NCBI RefSeq assembly: GCF_009469615.1
Contig: NZ_SSXX01000005.1
Location: 62,001 to 126,000, forward strand
Source: Dechloromonas sp. H13
Lineage (GTDB): Bacteria; Pseudomonadota; Gammaproteobacteria; Burkholderiales; Rhodocyclaceae
Length of the DNA stretch: 64,000 nucleotides
Direction of reading: 5' to 3'
This document shows positions 11,476-20,634 of the stretch, piece after piece; position 1 is the stretch's first letter, and the number at the start of each line of letters is the position of its first letter. The position numbers were made by a program, and so were the translations under genes. The notes under the pieces were generated by a model. It made no database searches. It was not told the DNA's origin and saw only the letters and a program-made list of their open reading frames with translations.

Positions 11476-12374
11476 GCCGCCTGCGCATCGGCGTCGACCT
11501 TGGCGGCACCAAGATCGAGGTCATCGCCCTCGCGGCGGACGGCCGGGAACTGCTGCGCCGCCGGCTGCCGACGCCGCAGGGCGACTACGTGGCGACCATC
11601 GCCGCCGTCGCCGGGTTGGTCAAAGCTGCTGAAAGCGAACTCGGCCGGCGCGGCTCGGTCGGCATCGGCATCCCCGGTGCCGAATCGCGGGCGAGCGGCC
11701 TGATCAAGAACGCCAACTCGACCTGCCTGATCGGCCGCCCGCTCCGCACCGACCTCGAAGCGCTGCTGCAGCGCGAGGTGCGCCTGGCCAACGACGCCAA
11801 CTGCTTCACCCTGTCGGAAGCCGCCGACGGCGCCGGGCGCGGCGCCGAGGTAGTCTTCGGCGTCATCCTCGGCACCGGCGTCGGCGGCGGCATCGTCGCC
11901 CATGGTCACATCCTCGCCGGCGCCAACGCCATCGCCGGCGAATGGGGACACAACCCGCTGCCGTTGCCGCAAGCCGCCGACCTGCCGTTGCCCGCCTGCT
12001 ATTGCGGGCGCCGCGGCTGCATCGAAACCTACCTGTGCGGGCCGGCACTAACCCGCGACCATGCCCAGCAGACCGGCGAAACCCTCGATCCGGCAGAAAT
12101 CGACCAGCGCGCCAGCGCCGGCGACGCCACCTGCGAGGCTACCCTGCAACGCTACGAGGCGCGCCTCGGTCGCGCCCTGGCCGGCGTCATCAACCTGCTC
12201 GACCCGCAGGTCATCGTCCTCGGCGGCGGTCTGTCGAACCTGCAGCGCCTCTACCGCAACCTGCCGGCCTGTTGCGGTCCACACGTTTTTTCGGACGTTT
12301 TCTACACAAGAATCGTCCCGCCGGCACATGGGGATTCCTCGGGGGTGCGCGGCGCGGCATGGCTGTGGGATTGA
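11472..12374 (+). CDS. ROK-family sugar kinase (fructokinase/glucokinase type)
   Basis: About 300 residues. N-terminal phosphate loop RIGVDLGGTKIEV; sugar-binding GEWGHNPLP; zinc-binding ROK signature CYCGRRGCIETYLCGPAL; C-terminal adenosine motif VIVLGGGLSN. It would phosphorylate a hexose with ATP in the cytosol; the closest functional match by motif is Mak-type fructokinase, but substrate is not certain. Start taken as TTG 11472, overlapping the previous stop (TTGA). Confidence 0.85.
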   Translation: MSRLRIGVDLGGTKIEVIALAADGRELLRRRLPTPQGDYVATIAAVAGLVKAAESELGRRGSVGIGIPGAESRASGLIKNANSTCLIGRPLRTDLEALLQREVRLANDANCFTLSEAADGAGRGAEVVFGVILGTGVGGGIVAHGHILAGANAIAGEWGHNPLPLPQAADLPLPACYCGRRGCIETYLCGPALTRDHAQQTGETLDPAEIDQRASAGDATCEATLQRYEARLGRALAGVINLLDPQVIVLGGGLSNLQRLYRNLPACCGPHVFSDVFYTRIVPPAHGDSSGVRGAAWLWD

Positions 12375-12392
12375 TGGCAAAATCACGCGACC

Positions 12393-13100
12393 ATGAACCG
12401 CATTTCCCTCTTCATCGGCGGCATTGCTCCGCTCCCCGACAGCGGGCGCCCGACCGGCATGTTCAAGCATCCCGTCCGCGCCGCGCTGCAGCTCGGCCCG
12501 GAAGGCTTTTCCGGTGACGAACAGGCCGACCGGCGCGTCCACGGCGGCCCGGAAAAGGCCGTCCATCTCTATCCGGCCGCCCACTACGCGCGCCTCGCCG
12601 AGAAGTTTCCGGAAGCCGCCGCGCAGCTGCTGCCCGGCAGCCTCGGGGAAAACATTTCCAGTCCCGCACTCGATGAAACCCAGGTTCGCATCGGCGACAT
12701 CTTCCAGCTTGGCGCGACCCGACTGCAGGTCTGCCAGCCGCGCAGCCCGTGCTGGAAGATCGACGACCGTTTTGGCTGTGATGGCATGGCCGCCCATATT
12801 GCCGAGCAGCGCCTGACGGGCTGGTATTTCCGTGTCCTGCAGCCGGGAACGGTAACCCCGGAGGCCAGTCTGGATCTCGTCGAAACCGCCGCCGACGCCC
12901 CCACCCTCGCCGCCGCGATGGCGCTCTGGGCCACGCACCGGCCGGCCCCGGCCGCGCTCCGGCAACTGGCCGCCACACCGGGCATCGCTGCCGGCTGGCA
13001 ACGCAAGATCGTCGACCGCCTCGCCTGGCTGGAAAAGCAGGACGGCCAGGAATCACCGCCGCCGCCGGCGTTCCACGTGAAACCGGAGGCCGGGAAATGA
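12393..13100 (+). CDS. MOSC-domain protein (YiiM-like)
   Basis: 235 residues: a YiiM-type MOSC domain with GDEQADRRVHGGPEKAVHLYP, GSLGENISS and the conserved Cys in QPRSPCWKID. A helical 3-alpha tail (about residues 165 to 225) follows. MOSC proteins handle sulfur and molybdenum cofactor; YiiM reduces N-hydroxylated substrates in E. coli. The last codons contain a parS palindrome, so the end FHVKPEAGK is partly dictated by that DNA site. ATGA overlap couples it to the MFS gene. Confidence 0.85.
   Translation: MNRISLFIGGIAPLPDSGRPTGMFKHPVRAALQLGPEGFSGDEQADRRVHGGPEKAVHLYPAAHYARLAEKFPEAAAQLLPGSLGENISSPALDETQVRIGDIFQLGATRLQVCQPRSPCWKIDDRFGCDGMAAHIAEQRLTGWYFRVLQPGTVTPEASLDLVETAADAPTLAAAMALWATHRPAPAALRQLAATPGIAAGWQRKIVDRLAWLEKQDGQESPPPPAFHVKPEAGK
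13070..13083. other. parS-like centromere site 1
   Basis: GTTCCACGTGAAAC, a near-perfect match (one base) to the ParB-binding parS core GTTTCACGTGAAAC. It lies inside the 3' end of the MOSC gene, 37 kb from dnaA. Confidence 0.85.
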
Positions 13101-14308
13101 CACTCGACAACCGTCAGTTGTGGCTGCGCCTGTTCCTGCCCTTCGCCGCCGGCTATTTCCTGTCCTACCTCTACCGCACGGCGAACGCCGTCATCGGCCC
13201 GGTGCTGGCGCGCGACCTCGGCCTCGGCGACAACGCGCTGGGCCTGCTGACCAGTACCTATTTCCTCGCCTTCGGTGCGGCCCAGTTGCCGCTCGGGATG
13301 CTGCTCGACCGCTTCGGCCCGCGCCGCGTCGAGGCCGCGCTGCTGCTGATCGCCGCCGCCGGTGCCGCTGCCTTCGCCTGGTCCGATACGCTGACCGGCC
13401 TCGCCGTCGGCCGCGCGCTGATCGGCCTCGGCGTCTCGGCCTGCCTGATGGCCTCGTTCAAGGCCTTCTCGCAATGGTTCCCGCCCGAGCGCCAGGCTTC
13501 GCTGACCGGCTGGATCATGGCCTCGGGCGGCCTCGGCGCCCTCGCCGCCTCGAAGCCGCTGGAACTGGCGCTCGGCTTCGCCGGCTGGCGCGAGATCATG
13601 CTGGGGCTGGCGGTGACCACGCTGCTGGTCGCCACCGCCTTGTGGTGGTTCGTGCCGGACAAGGAAGGCCCCAAAGGCGCCGGATTTGCCGAACAACTGG
13701 CCGGCGTCCACCAGGTGTTCACCAGCCGCAATTTCTGGCGCTACGCGCCGATGGGTTTCTGGATGACCGGCGGCTTCATGGCCGTACAGGGCCTGTGGGC
13801 GACGCGCTGGATGAGTGTCATCGAACACCTCGACCGCACCGCCATCGCCGCCCGCCTGACCTGGATCAGCAGCGCCATGCTCGCCGGCTTCCTGTTCATG
13901 GGCTTCTTCGCCGCCGCTCTGGTGCGGCGCGGGGTCAAGCTCGAGCATGTCTATCTCGGTGCCATGCTGGCCGCCATCGTCAGCCTGGCCGGGCTAACCC
14001 TGCTTCCCGGGTACGGTAGCGACTGGCTGTGGCCGGTGCTCGGCGCCTGTTTCTCGCTGTCCAACATCGCCTATTCGCTGGTCGCGCAAACCTTCCCGCC
14101 AGCCTTGTCGGGGCGCGCCAACACAGCGCTCAACCTGCTCGTCTTCGCCGGCGCCTTCGGCCTGCAATGGGGCTTCGGCGCCCTCGTCGACCTGCTCCAG
14201 GCTGCCGGCTGGGCCGCCGAGGTTGCTTACCGGACCGGCTTCCTGACGCTGCTGGCCGGCCAGGTCGCCGCCTTCGCCTGGTTGTTCATCTCCGGTCGAC
14301 GCCAATAA
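13097..14308 (+). CDS. MFS transporter
   Basis: 403 residues, about 12 transmembrane segments, with a motif-A-like LLDRFGPRRVEA after TM2 and GRALIGLGVSACLMASFKA in TM4. It belongs to the major facilitator superfamily, in the group of sugar-phosphate/anion-type or uncharacterised permeases; substrate is unknown. Translationally coupled to the MOSC gene. Convergent with priA, the two stop codons being only about 10 bp apart. Confidence 0.8.
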   Translation: MTLDNRQLWLRLFLPFAAGYFLSYLYRTANAVIGPVLARDLGLGDNALGLLTSTYFLAFGAAQLPLGMLLDRFGPRRVEAALLLIAAAGAAAFAWSDTLTGLAVGRALIGLGVSACLMASFKAFSQWFPPERQASLTGWIMASGGLGALAASKPLELALGFAGWREIMLGLAVTTLLVATALWWFVPDKEGPKGAGFAEQLAGVHQVFTSRNFWRYAPMGFWMTGGFMAVQGLWATRWMSVIEHLDRTAIAARLTWISSAMLAGFLFMGFFAAALVRRGVKLEHVYLGAMLAAIVSLAGLTLLPGYGSDWLWPVLGACFSLSNIAYSLVAQTFPPALSGRANTALNLLVFAGAFGLQWGFGALVDLLQAAGWAAEVAYRTGFLTLLAGQVAAFAWLFISGRRQ

Positions 14309-14320
14309 AACGGCAAAATC
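14292..14320 (+). repeat. Uptake-sequence-like element between MFS gene and priA
   Basis: Variant core CCGGTCGAC (14292-14300), then GCCAATAAAACGGCAAAATC (14301-14320) giving both A/T tracts. It spans the end of the MFS gene and the convergent junction with priA. Confidence 0.65.
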
Positions 14321-16301
14321 AGAACTCCAGCGGATCGACCTCAAGGTGCCAGCGCAGTTTTGACGGCGCCTTGATGCCCTCGATGGCTTCCCGCCAGCGC
14401 GGCAGGAAGGCCTGCAGGGCCGGGCGCGACGGCGACTCAGCGAGCAGCTGGCCGCGCTCGAGACTGGCGAGGCGCGAGAGTTTCATCGGCACCGGGTCGT
14501 AAAGGACGACGTTCGGGTGTTCCTGGACCACCGGCAAGGCGCAGGCGGTGGTGAGAAAGGCGATGGCATCGGCCATCTCCGGCGCCTCGGCGCGCAACAT
14601 AGCCTGGAAGGCATAGGGCGGAAAGCCGGCCTGTTCGCGTTCCTTGAGCAACGCGGCGGCAAAGCCCGGGTAGTCGTGGGCGGCCAGCGCCGCGTACAGC
14701 GGGTGATCCGGGTACTCGGTCTGGATCAGCACCTCGCCTTTCAGTTCGGCGCGCCCGGCGCGTCCGGCAACCTGCATCAGTTGGGCGAACAGGCGTTCCG
14801 GTGCCCGCCAGTCGGCGGCGAACAGCGCAGCATCGGCACCGAGCACGCCGACCAACGTCAGTTTCGGGAAATCGTGGCCCTTGGCCAGCATCTGCGTGCC
14901 GACCAGGATGTCCGCCTCGCCGCCGTGGATGCGTTCGAGCATCGCTTCCCACTGCTTACGGCTTTTCACCGAATCGCGGTCGACGCGCAGGATGCGCGCT
15001 TCCGGGAACTGTTCCTGCAGCCAGACCTCGACCCGCTGCGTGCCGCGGCCGAAGGGATGGATGTCCTGGTTGCCGCAGGTCGGGCAGGCTTGCGGCACGC
15101 GATTCTCGAAACCGCAGTGGTGGCAGCGCAGGCGGCGCTCCGCCAGATGCAGCACCAGGTTGGCGGCGCAGCGCTGGCAGCGCGACACCCAGCCGCAGGC
15201 CGGGCACGCCAGCACCGGCGCATAACCGCGACGGTTGAGGAATACCAGGCTCTGCTCGCCGCGCGCCAGGCGTTCCCTGATGGCGGCGAGCAGCGGTTCG
15301 CTGACGCCCTCCCTGAGCACGGTTTTGCGGGTATCCAGCAGGTTGACCGCAGGCAGCACGGCAGCCGGATTGGCCCGCTCGCGCAGGCAGGCCAGGCGAT
15401 AGCGCCCGCCCTGCGCGTTGGCCCAGGATTCCAGGGCCGGCGTCGCCGAACCGAGGACGACCGGAATGCCATGCTGGCGTGCGCGAAAGACCGCGACATC
15501 GCGCGCCGAATAGCGCATCCCGTCCTGCTGCTTGAACGACGTGTCGTGTTCCTCGTCGACGATGATCAGCCCGAGGCGCGGCAGCGGCGCGAAAATGGCC
15601 AGGCGCGTGCCGAGGACGATGCTGGCCTCGCCGGCGAAGGCGGCCAGCCAGTTGCGTTCGCGCGCCGCCTCGGCCAGCTCGCTATGCAGCGAGACGACGC
15701 CAGCCTCGGGAAAACGCGCCCGCACCCGGCTTTCGAGCTGCGGCGTCAGGTTGATTTCGGGAACCAACAGCAGCGCCTGCCTGCCTGCCGCCAGCGTGCG
15801 CTCGACCAAGCGCAGGTAAACCTCGGTCTTGCCGCTGCCGGTGACGCCATGCAGCAGATGGGTGGCGAAGCCGTCCTGCACGGCGATGGTGGCGAGCACC
15901 GCAGCCTGCGCCGCGGTAAGCTCGGGGGCCGCCGCCGGCGGCGGCGGACGCACCGCCCGCCCCTGGCGGCGGAGCACCGGGGCCACACGCTTGAGACCGG
16001 CAGGCAAGGCCTGCATGACCACTTCGCCGAGCGGTGCCTGATAGTAAGTGCTCGCAAATTCGCAAAGGCCGAAGAAATCGGCGGGCAATGCCGGCAGGTC
16101 GCGCAGGATTTCGCCGGCCGCTTTCAGCTGCTCCGGCGGCCACTCGCTGGCAACGGCGACCTCGACGATGACGCCGACCCGCTCGCCGCGCCCGAACGGC
16201 ACCCGCACGCGATAACCGACATCCGCGGTCGACGCGTCGGCGGCGACATAATCGAACAGGCGATGCAGCGGCAGGTCGAGGGCGACGCGGAGAACAGGCA
16301 T
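14319..16301 (-). CDS. priA: Primosomal replication-restart helicase PriA
   Basis: 660 residues. N-terminal 3'-DNA-binding domain (MPVLRVALDLPLHRLFDYVA), Walker A LLHGVTGSGKTEVYLR, DEAH-type box IIVDEEHD, and the two-zinc cluster formed by CPACGWVSRC, CHHC and CPTCGNQ. The C-terminal helicase part follows with VGTQMLAKGHDFPKLTLVGV. It restarts stalled replication forks. An A/T-rich 281-bp region with DnaA boxes separates it from hemE upstream. Confidence 0.95.
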   Translation of the reverse strand: MPVLRVALDLPLHRLFDYVAADASTADVGYRVRVPFGRGERVGVIVEVAVASEWPPEQLKAAGEILRDLPALPADFFGLCEFASTYYQAPLGEVVMQALPAGLKRVAPVLRRQGRAVRPPPPAAAPELTAAQAAVLATIAVQDGFATHLLHGVTGSGKTEVYLRLVERTLAAGRQALLLVPEINLTPQLESRVRARFPEAGVVSLHSELAEAARERNWLAAFAGEASIVLGTRLAIFAPLPRLGLIIVDEEHDTSFKQQDGMRYSARDVAVFRARQHGIPVVLGSATPALESWANAQGGRYRLACLRERANPAAVLPAVNLLDTRKTVLREGVSEPLLAAIRERLARGEQSLVFLNRRGYAPVLACPACGWVSRCQRCAANLVLHLAERRLRCHHCGFENRVPQACPTCGNQDIHPFGRGTQRVEVWLQEQFPEARILRVDRDSVKSRKQWEAMLERIHGGEADILVGTQMLAKGHDFPKLTLVGVLGADAALFAADWRAPERLFAQLMQVAGRAGRAELKGEVLIQTEYPDHPLYAALAAHDYPGFAAALLKEREQAGFPPYAFQAMLRAEAPEMADAIAFLTTACALPVVQEHPNVVLYDPVPMKLSRLASLERGQLLAESPSRPALQAFLPRWREAIEGIKAPSKLRWHLEVDPLEF

Positions 16302-16352
16302 GGCCGGCTTCTGGAAATGCCGCCCAACCCCGATAAATCAGGGTTTTTCGGC

Positions 16353-16553
16353 TTGTCCACAAATCCTGTGGATAACTTTGTGGATTGCTTTTGGACGAAT
16401 CAGCTAAGTAACGATGGCGAAAGGCTTTTGTTACTTTGCCGAAATATTAGGCAATTCGACAAACACAATCAAATCAACAACTTGAACAAAACGCGAACTG
16501 TCAAGAGCGGGTTTGGAATTTTTTTTGTGCAGGAAACGACGTTCTGTGCATAA
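16353..16553. promoter_or_regulatory. DnaA-box cluster in A/T-rich island upstream of priA
   Basis: Boxes: TTGTCCACA (16353-16361), TGTGGATAA (16367-16375, perfect), TGTGGATTG (16379-16387) and TGTGCATAA (16545-16553, fits TTATNCACA on the other strand). They flank about 150 bp that is clearly A/T-rich. An inverted repeat AAGTAAC/GTTACTT lies at 16406-16412 and 16430-16436. Three boxes lie 52 to 86 bases upstream of the priA start codon. This could regulate priA, titrate DnaA, or be a second origin-like site. Confidence 0.6.
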
Positions 16554-16582
16554 CCGCCGTTTCCCACCCGCCTTTTGGCGCC

Positions 16583-17650
16583 CTATCGGCGCAACAGGCG
16601 GCTATGCGAGCGCACCGCCTCGACCAGCGCCGTCACGTGGTCGGGCGGCGTGAATTGCGAAATGCCGTGGCCAAGGTTGAAGACATGGCCGGTGTTGGCC
16701 GGGCCGAAGCTGTCGAGCACCTTGCGGGCTTCGGCGGCGACGACCTCGGGTTGCGCGAACAGCACGTTGGGGTCGAGGTTGCCCTGCAGCGCCACCTTGT
16801 CGCCGACCCGGCGGCGCGCTTCGCCGATGTCGATGGTCCAGTCGAGACCGACCGCGTCGCAGCCGATCGCCGCGATCTTCTCCAGCCACAGGCCGCCGTT
16901 CTTGGTGAACACGATGCTCGGGATGCGCTGGCCGTCCCTTTCCTTCCTGAGGCCGGCGACGATGCGCTGCATGTAGGCCAGCGAGAATTCCTCGTAGGCC
17001 GCTGCCGACAGGGAACCGCCCCAGGTGTCGAAGATCATCACGGCCTGGGCGCCGCTGTCGATCTGGGCGTTGAGATAGCTGGTCACCGAATCGGCGGTCA
17101 CCGACAGGATGCGGTGCAGAAGGTCCGGCCGGTTGTAGAGCATCGCCTTGATGTGGCGGAAGTCGCTCGACCCCTGGCCCTCGACCATGTAGCAGGCCAG
17201 CGTGTAGGGGCTGCCGGAGAAGCCGATCAGCGGTACCGAGTTGTCCAGCGCACGGCGGATCTCGGCGACGGCGTCCATCACGTAGCGCAGGTGATCGTAG
17301 GGATCGGGCGCGGTGAGGTCGTTGATCGCCCATTCCTCGCGCAGCGGGCGCTCGAAACGCGGCCCCTCGCCTTCCGCGAAATAGAGCCCGAGGCCCATCG
17401 CGTCCGGCACGGTGAGGATGTCGGAGAACAGGATGGCGGCATCGAGGTCGTAGCGGGCCAGCGGCTGCAGCGTGACCTCGCAGGCGAGCGACGGCGACTT
17501 GCACAGGTTGAGGAAGTTGTCCGCCCGCTTGCGCGTCTCGCAATACTCCGGCAGGTAGCGGCCGGCCTGGCGCATCAGCCAGAGCGGGGTGTAGTCGGTC
17601 GGCTCCTTCAGCAGGGCGCGCAGGAAGGTATCGTTCTTGGGTCGGCTCAC
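16583..17650 (-). CDS. hemE: Uroporphyrinogen decarboxylase HemE
   Basis: 355 residues, normal length. Diagnostic segments are [28 protein letters not shown] with the catalytic Asp, [16 protein letters not shown] and [16 protein letters not shown]. It decarboxylates uroporphyrinogen III to coproporphyrinogen III in haem synthesis. It is followed on the same strand by priA, as in many betaproteobacteria. Confidence 0.96.
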   Translation of the reverse strand: MSRPKNDTFLRALLKEPTDYTPLWLMRQAGRYLPEYCETRKRADNFLNLCKSPSLACEVTLQPLARYDLDAAILFSDILTVPDAMGLGLYFAEGEGPRFERPLREEWAINDLTAPDPYDHLRYVMDAVAEIRRALDNSVPLIGFSGSPYTLACYMVEGQGSSDFRHIKAMLYNRPDLLHRILSVTADSVTSYLNAQIDSGAQAVMIFDTWGGSLSAAAYEEFSLAYMQRIVAGLRKERDGQRIPSIVFTKNGGLWLEKIAAIGCDAVGLDWTIDIGEARRRVGDKVALQGNLDPNVLFAQPEVVAAEARKVLDSFGPANTGHVFNLGHGISQFTPPDHVTALVEAVRSHSRLLRR

Positions 17651-17708
17651 GTCGGACTCCGCCAGAAAAATCGCAAAGGTGGGATTATCCGCCTTTCCGG
17701 GCGCCGGG

Positions 17709-19163
17709 TCACTTCCGCCAGAAGGCGGGGGTCAGGACGACGAGCAGGGTGAAGATCTCCAGGCGGCCGAGGAGCATGGCGAAGATGCAGATCCAGGTCT
17801 GGAAGTCTTCAAGCACCGCGTAGGTCGTCGATGGTCCCACCACGCCGAGGCCGGGACCGGTGTTGTTGATACTGGCGACCACGGCGGTGAACGCCGAAAT
17901 GATGTCGAGGCCGGTAAACGCCATCAGCAGGGTCAGCGAGACGACGCTGACCATGTACATGAAACCGAAGGCGAGCACGGCGAACAGGATGGACTGCGGC
18001 GCCACCTGGCCGCCGACGCGGATGTTGTAGACGGCGCTCGGGTGCATGGCGCGCAGCAGTTCGCGGTACACCTGCTTGTAGAGCAGGAGGGCGCGCATCA
18101 TCTTGATGCCGCCGCCGGTCGACCCGGCGCTGGTCGCGAAACTGGACAGAAAGAGCATCCACAGCGGGGCGAAGATCGGCCACAGGGCGTAGTCGACGCT
18201 GGCGTAGCCGGTCGTCGTCGCGATCGATACCAGATTGAACGCCACGTGGCGTACCGCCGTGTCGAGTTCGGCGTATGCCCCGTCCTTCCAGATGTAAATG
18301 GCGACGATGAGAATGCTGACGACGGTGACGCCGATGAACCAGCCGGCCTCGGGATCGTGCAGGTAGGGGCGCAACGAACGCCCATGCACCGCCAGGAACA
18401 GCGTACCGAAATTCATGCCGGCAATCAGCATGAAGATGATACAGACAAGCTCGATGGCCGGTGAATCGAAATAGCCGAAGCTGGCGTCGTGCGTCGAGAA
18501 GCCGCCCAGGCCCATGGTCGAGAAACCGTGGCAGACGGCATCGAACCAGGTCATGCCGGCCCAGCGATAGCCGACGATGCAGGCGATGGATACCCCCAGA
18601 TAGACCAGCCACAAGCCCTTCGCCGTCTCGGCGATGCGCGGCGTCATCTTGGCGTCCTTCATCGGCCCCGGCGTCTCGGCCTTGAACATCTGGCGGCCGC
18701 CGATGCCGAGCAGCGGGAGGATGGCGATGGCCAGCACGATCAGGCCCATGCCGCCGACCCAGACCAGCTGGTGCCGCCACAGGTTGATCGACATCGGCAG
18801 CGTGTCGATGTTGGAAAGGATGGTCGAGCCGGTCGTGGTCAGGCCGGAAACCGTCTCGAAATAGGCATCGGTGTGGCTGAGGCCGAGGTGGATCATCAGC
18901 GGAATGGCGGCGAAGGCTGGCAGGACCGTCCACACCAGCACCACCATCAGGAAGCCGTCGCGGATGGCGAGGTCGCGCTTGCAGTTGTGGTAGCGATACC
19001 AGAGGAAGGCGCCGCACAGCATGGTCAGCGCGAAGGCTTCGTCGTAGGCGGTCTGGGCGCCGTCTTCGGTGACGTAGGAGAGGATCAGCGGCGCCAGCAT
19101 GGTCAGCCCGAAGAGCATGATGATCATGCCCAGCGCGCGATAGACAGGGGCGAAGCGTGTCAC
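17709..19163 (-). CDS. trkH: TrkH potassium-uptake channel subunit
   Basis: 484 residues with repeated MPM units. Selectivity-filter-like sequences include [11 protein letters not shown] and [18 protein letters not shown], the latter being the TrkH signature after the third pore loop. It forms the potassium-translocating membrane subunit gated by TrkA, whose gene lies just upstream with a 10-bp gap. Confidence 0.93.
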   Translation of the reverse strand: MTRFAPVYRALGMIIMLFGLTMLAPLILSYVTEDGAQTAYDEAFALTMLCGAFLWYRYHNCKRDLAIRDGFLMVVLVWTVLPAFAAIPLMIHLGLSHTDAYFETVSGLTTTGSTILSNIDTLPMSINLWRHQLVWVGGMGLIVLAIAILPLLGIGGRQMFKAETPGPMKDAKMTPRIAETAKGLWLVYLGVSIACIVGYRWAGMTWFDAVCHGFSTMGLGGFSTHDASFGYFDSPAIELVCIIFMLIAGMNFGTLFLAVHGRSLRPYLHDPEAGWFIGVTVVSILIVAIYIWKDGAYAELDTAVRHVAFNLVSIATTTGYASVDYALWPIFAPLWMLFLSSFATSAGSTGGGIKMMRALLLYKQVYRELLRAMHPSAVYNIRVGGQVAPQSILFAVLAFGFMYMVSVVSLTLLMAFTGLDIISAFTAVVASINNTGPGLGVVGPSTTYAVLEDFQTWICIFAMLLGRLEIFTLLVVLTPAFWRK

Positions 19164-19173
19164 GGTCGACCCC

Positions 19174-20607
19174 TCAGAAGAAGTGGAAACCGACCTGGAA
19201 CAGTTTCTCGACCTGCTTGACCAGCTTCTTCCGGGTACAGAAGACGATGACGTGGTCCTCGGCCTCGATCACCGTGTCGTGGTGGGCGATCACCACCTCG
19301 CCGTGGCGGGTGATCGCGGTCCAGTCGTCGGTCTGGCCGACGATCACCGCCTGGTCGAAATTGCGCACCAGCGCGGCGACGGTGACGCCGTGCGGCCAGT
19401 CGATCTGGTCGATGCGCTTGCCGATCACCTGCGACGTCCGGGCGTCGCCGTGGGCGACGATTTCCAGCGCCTCGGCCGCCCCGCGCCGCAGGGAGTGCAC
19501 TTCCGCCACATCGCCCTGGCGGACGTGGGCGAGCAGCGTGCCGATCGACACCTGGGCCGGCGAAATGCCGATGTCGATCGGCCCGCCCTCGATCATCTCG
19601 GCGTAGGCGCGGCGGTTGATCAGCGCCACCACGCGCTTGCAGCCGAGACGCTTGGCCAGGCTGCCGGACATGATGTTGTCTTCGTCGTCGTTGGTCACGG
19701 CGAGGAAGAGGTCCATCTCGCAGATGTTCTCCTGTTCCAGCAGCTCCTCGTCGGTCGCGTCGCCGAGCAATACCAGCGTATTGTTGAGCTCGCCGGCGAG
19801 GAATTCGGCGCGCTCCTTGCGCCCCTCGACCAGCTTGATTTCGTAGCGCTTCTCGAGCGACCTGGCGACGCGCAGGCCGATGTTGCCACCGCCGGCGACC
19901 ATGATGCGCTGGACGGGGTTCATCATCCGCCGCAACTGGCGCAGCACCGGCCGGATATGCTCGGCGGCGGCGAGCAGGAAGACCTCGTCGCCGGCCTCGA
20001 TCACCGTGTCGCCCTCGGGAAAGACCGGCTGGTCGCGGCGGAAGATCGCCGAAATGCGGGCGTCCATCTCGGGCGGCAGATGTTCGCGCATCTGCCTGAT
20101 CTGCTTGCCGACCAGCAGGCCGCCCTCGTAGGCGCGCACCGCGACGAGGCTGACGCGCCCACGGGCGAAATTGAGCACCTGTAGGGCTTCCGGGAACTCG
20201 ATCAGGCGCCGGATATAGTCGGTGATCACCTGCTCCGGGCAGAGCGCGAAATCGACCGCGAAATTCTCCGGGGCGAGCAGGCTGGCGTCTTCCAGGAAAT
20301 CGCGCGAACGCAGGCGGGCGATCCGCGTCGGCACGTTGAAGACGCTGTGCGCCACCTTGCAGGCGACGAGGTTGGTCTGGTCGCTCTGGGTGACGGCGAT
20401 GATGAGGTCGGCGTCGTCGGCGCCGGCATTGCGCATCACCGAGGGGACGGCGCCGTTGCCGACCACCGTGCGCAGGTCGAGACGGTCCTGCAGTTGCGCC
20501 AGCCGGGCGCCGTCGCTATCGACCACCGTGATGTCGTTCTCTTCCGACACCAGGCCCTCGGCCACGCTGGCCCCCACCTGGCCAGCCCCCAGAATGATGA
20601 CTTTCAT
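19174..20607 (-). CDS. trkA: TrkA NAD-binding regulator of potassium uptake
   Basis: 477 residues with two RCK (TrkA-N plus TrkA-C) halves: KVIILGAGQVGASVAEGL at the N-terminus and IMVAGGGNIGLRVARSLE near residue 236. It is a cytosolic ring that gates TrkH in response to nucleotide. Cotranscribed with trkH and probably with ntrYX, whose order is conserved in betaproteobacteria. Confidence 0.94.
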   Translation of the reverse strand: MKVIILGAGQVGASVAEGLVSEENDITVVDSDGARLAQLQDRLDLRTVVGNGAVPSVMRNAGADDADLIIAVTQSDQTNLVACKVAHSVFNVPTRIARLRSRDFLEDASLLAPENFAVDFALCPEQVITDYIRRLIEFPEALQVLNFARGRVSLVAVRAYEGGLLVGKQIRQMREHLPPEMDARISAIFRRDQPVFPEGDTVIEAGDEVFLLAAAEHIRPVLRQLRRMMNPVQRIMVAGGGNIGLRVARSLEKRYEIKLVEGRKERAEFLAGELNNTLVLLGDATDEELLEQENICEMDLFLAVTNDDEDNIMSGSLAKRLGCKRVVALINRRAYAEMIEGGPIDIGISPAQVSIGTLLAHVRQGDVAEVHSLRRGAAEALEIVAHGDARTSQVIGKRIDQIDWPHGVTVAALVRNFDQAVIVGQTDDWTAITRHGEVVIAHHDTVIEAEDHVIVFCTRKKLVKQVEKLFQVGFHFF

Positions 20608-20634
20608 GTCGCCCCCGCCCCGGTTTGAACCGGA

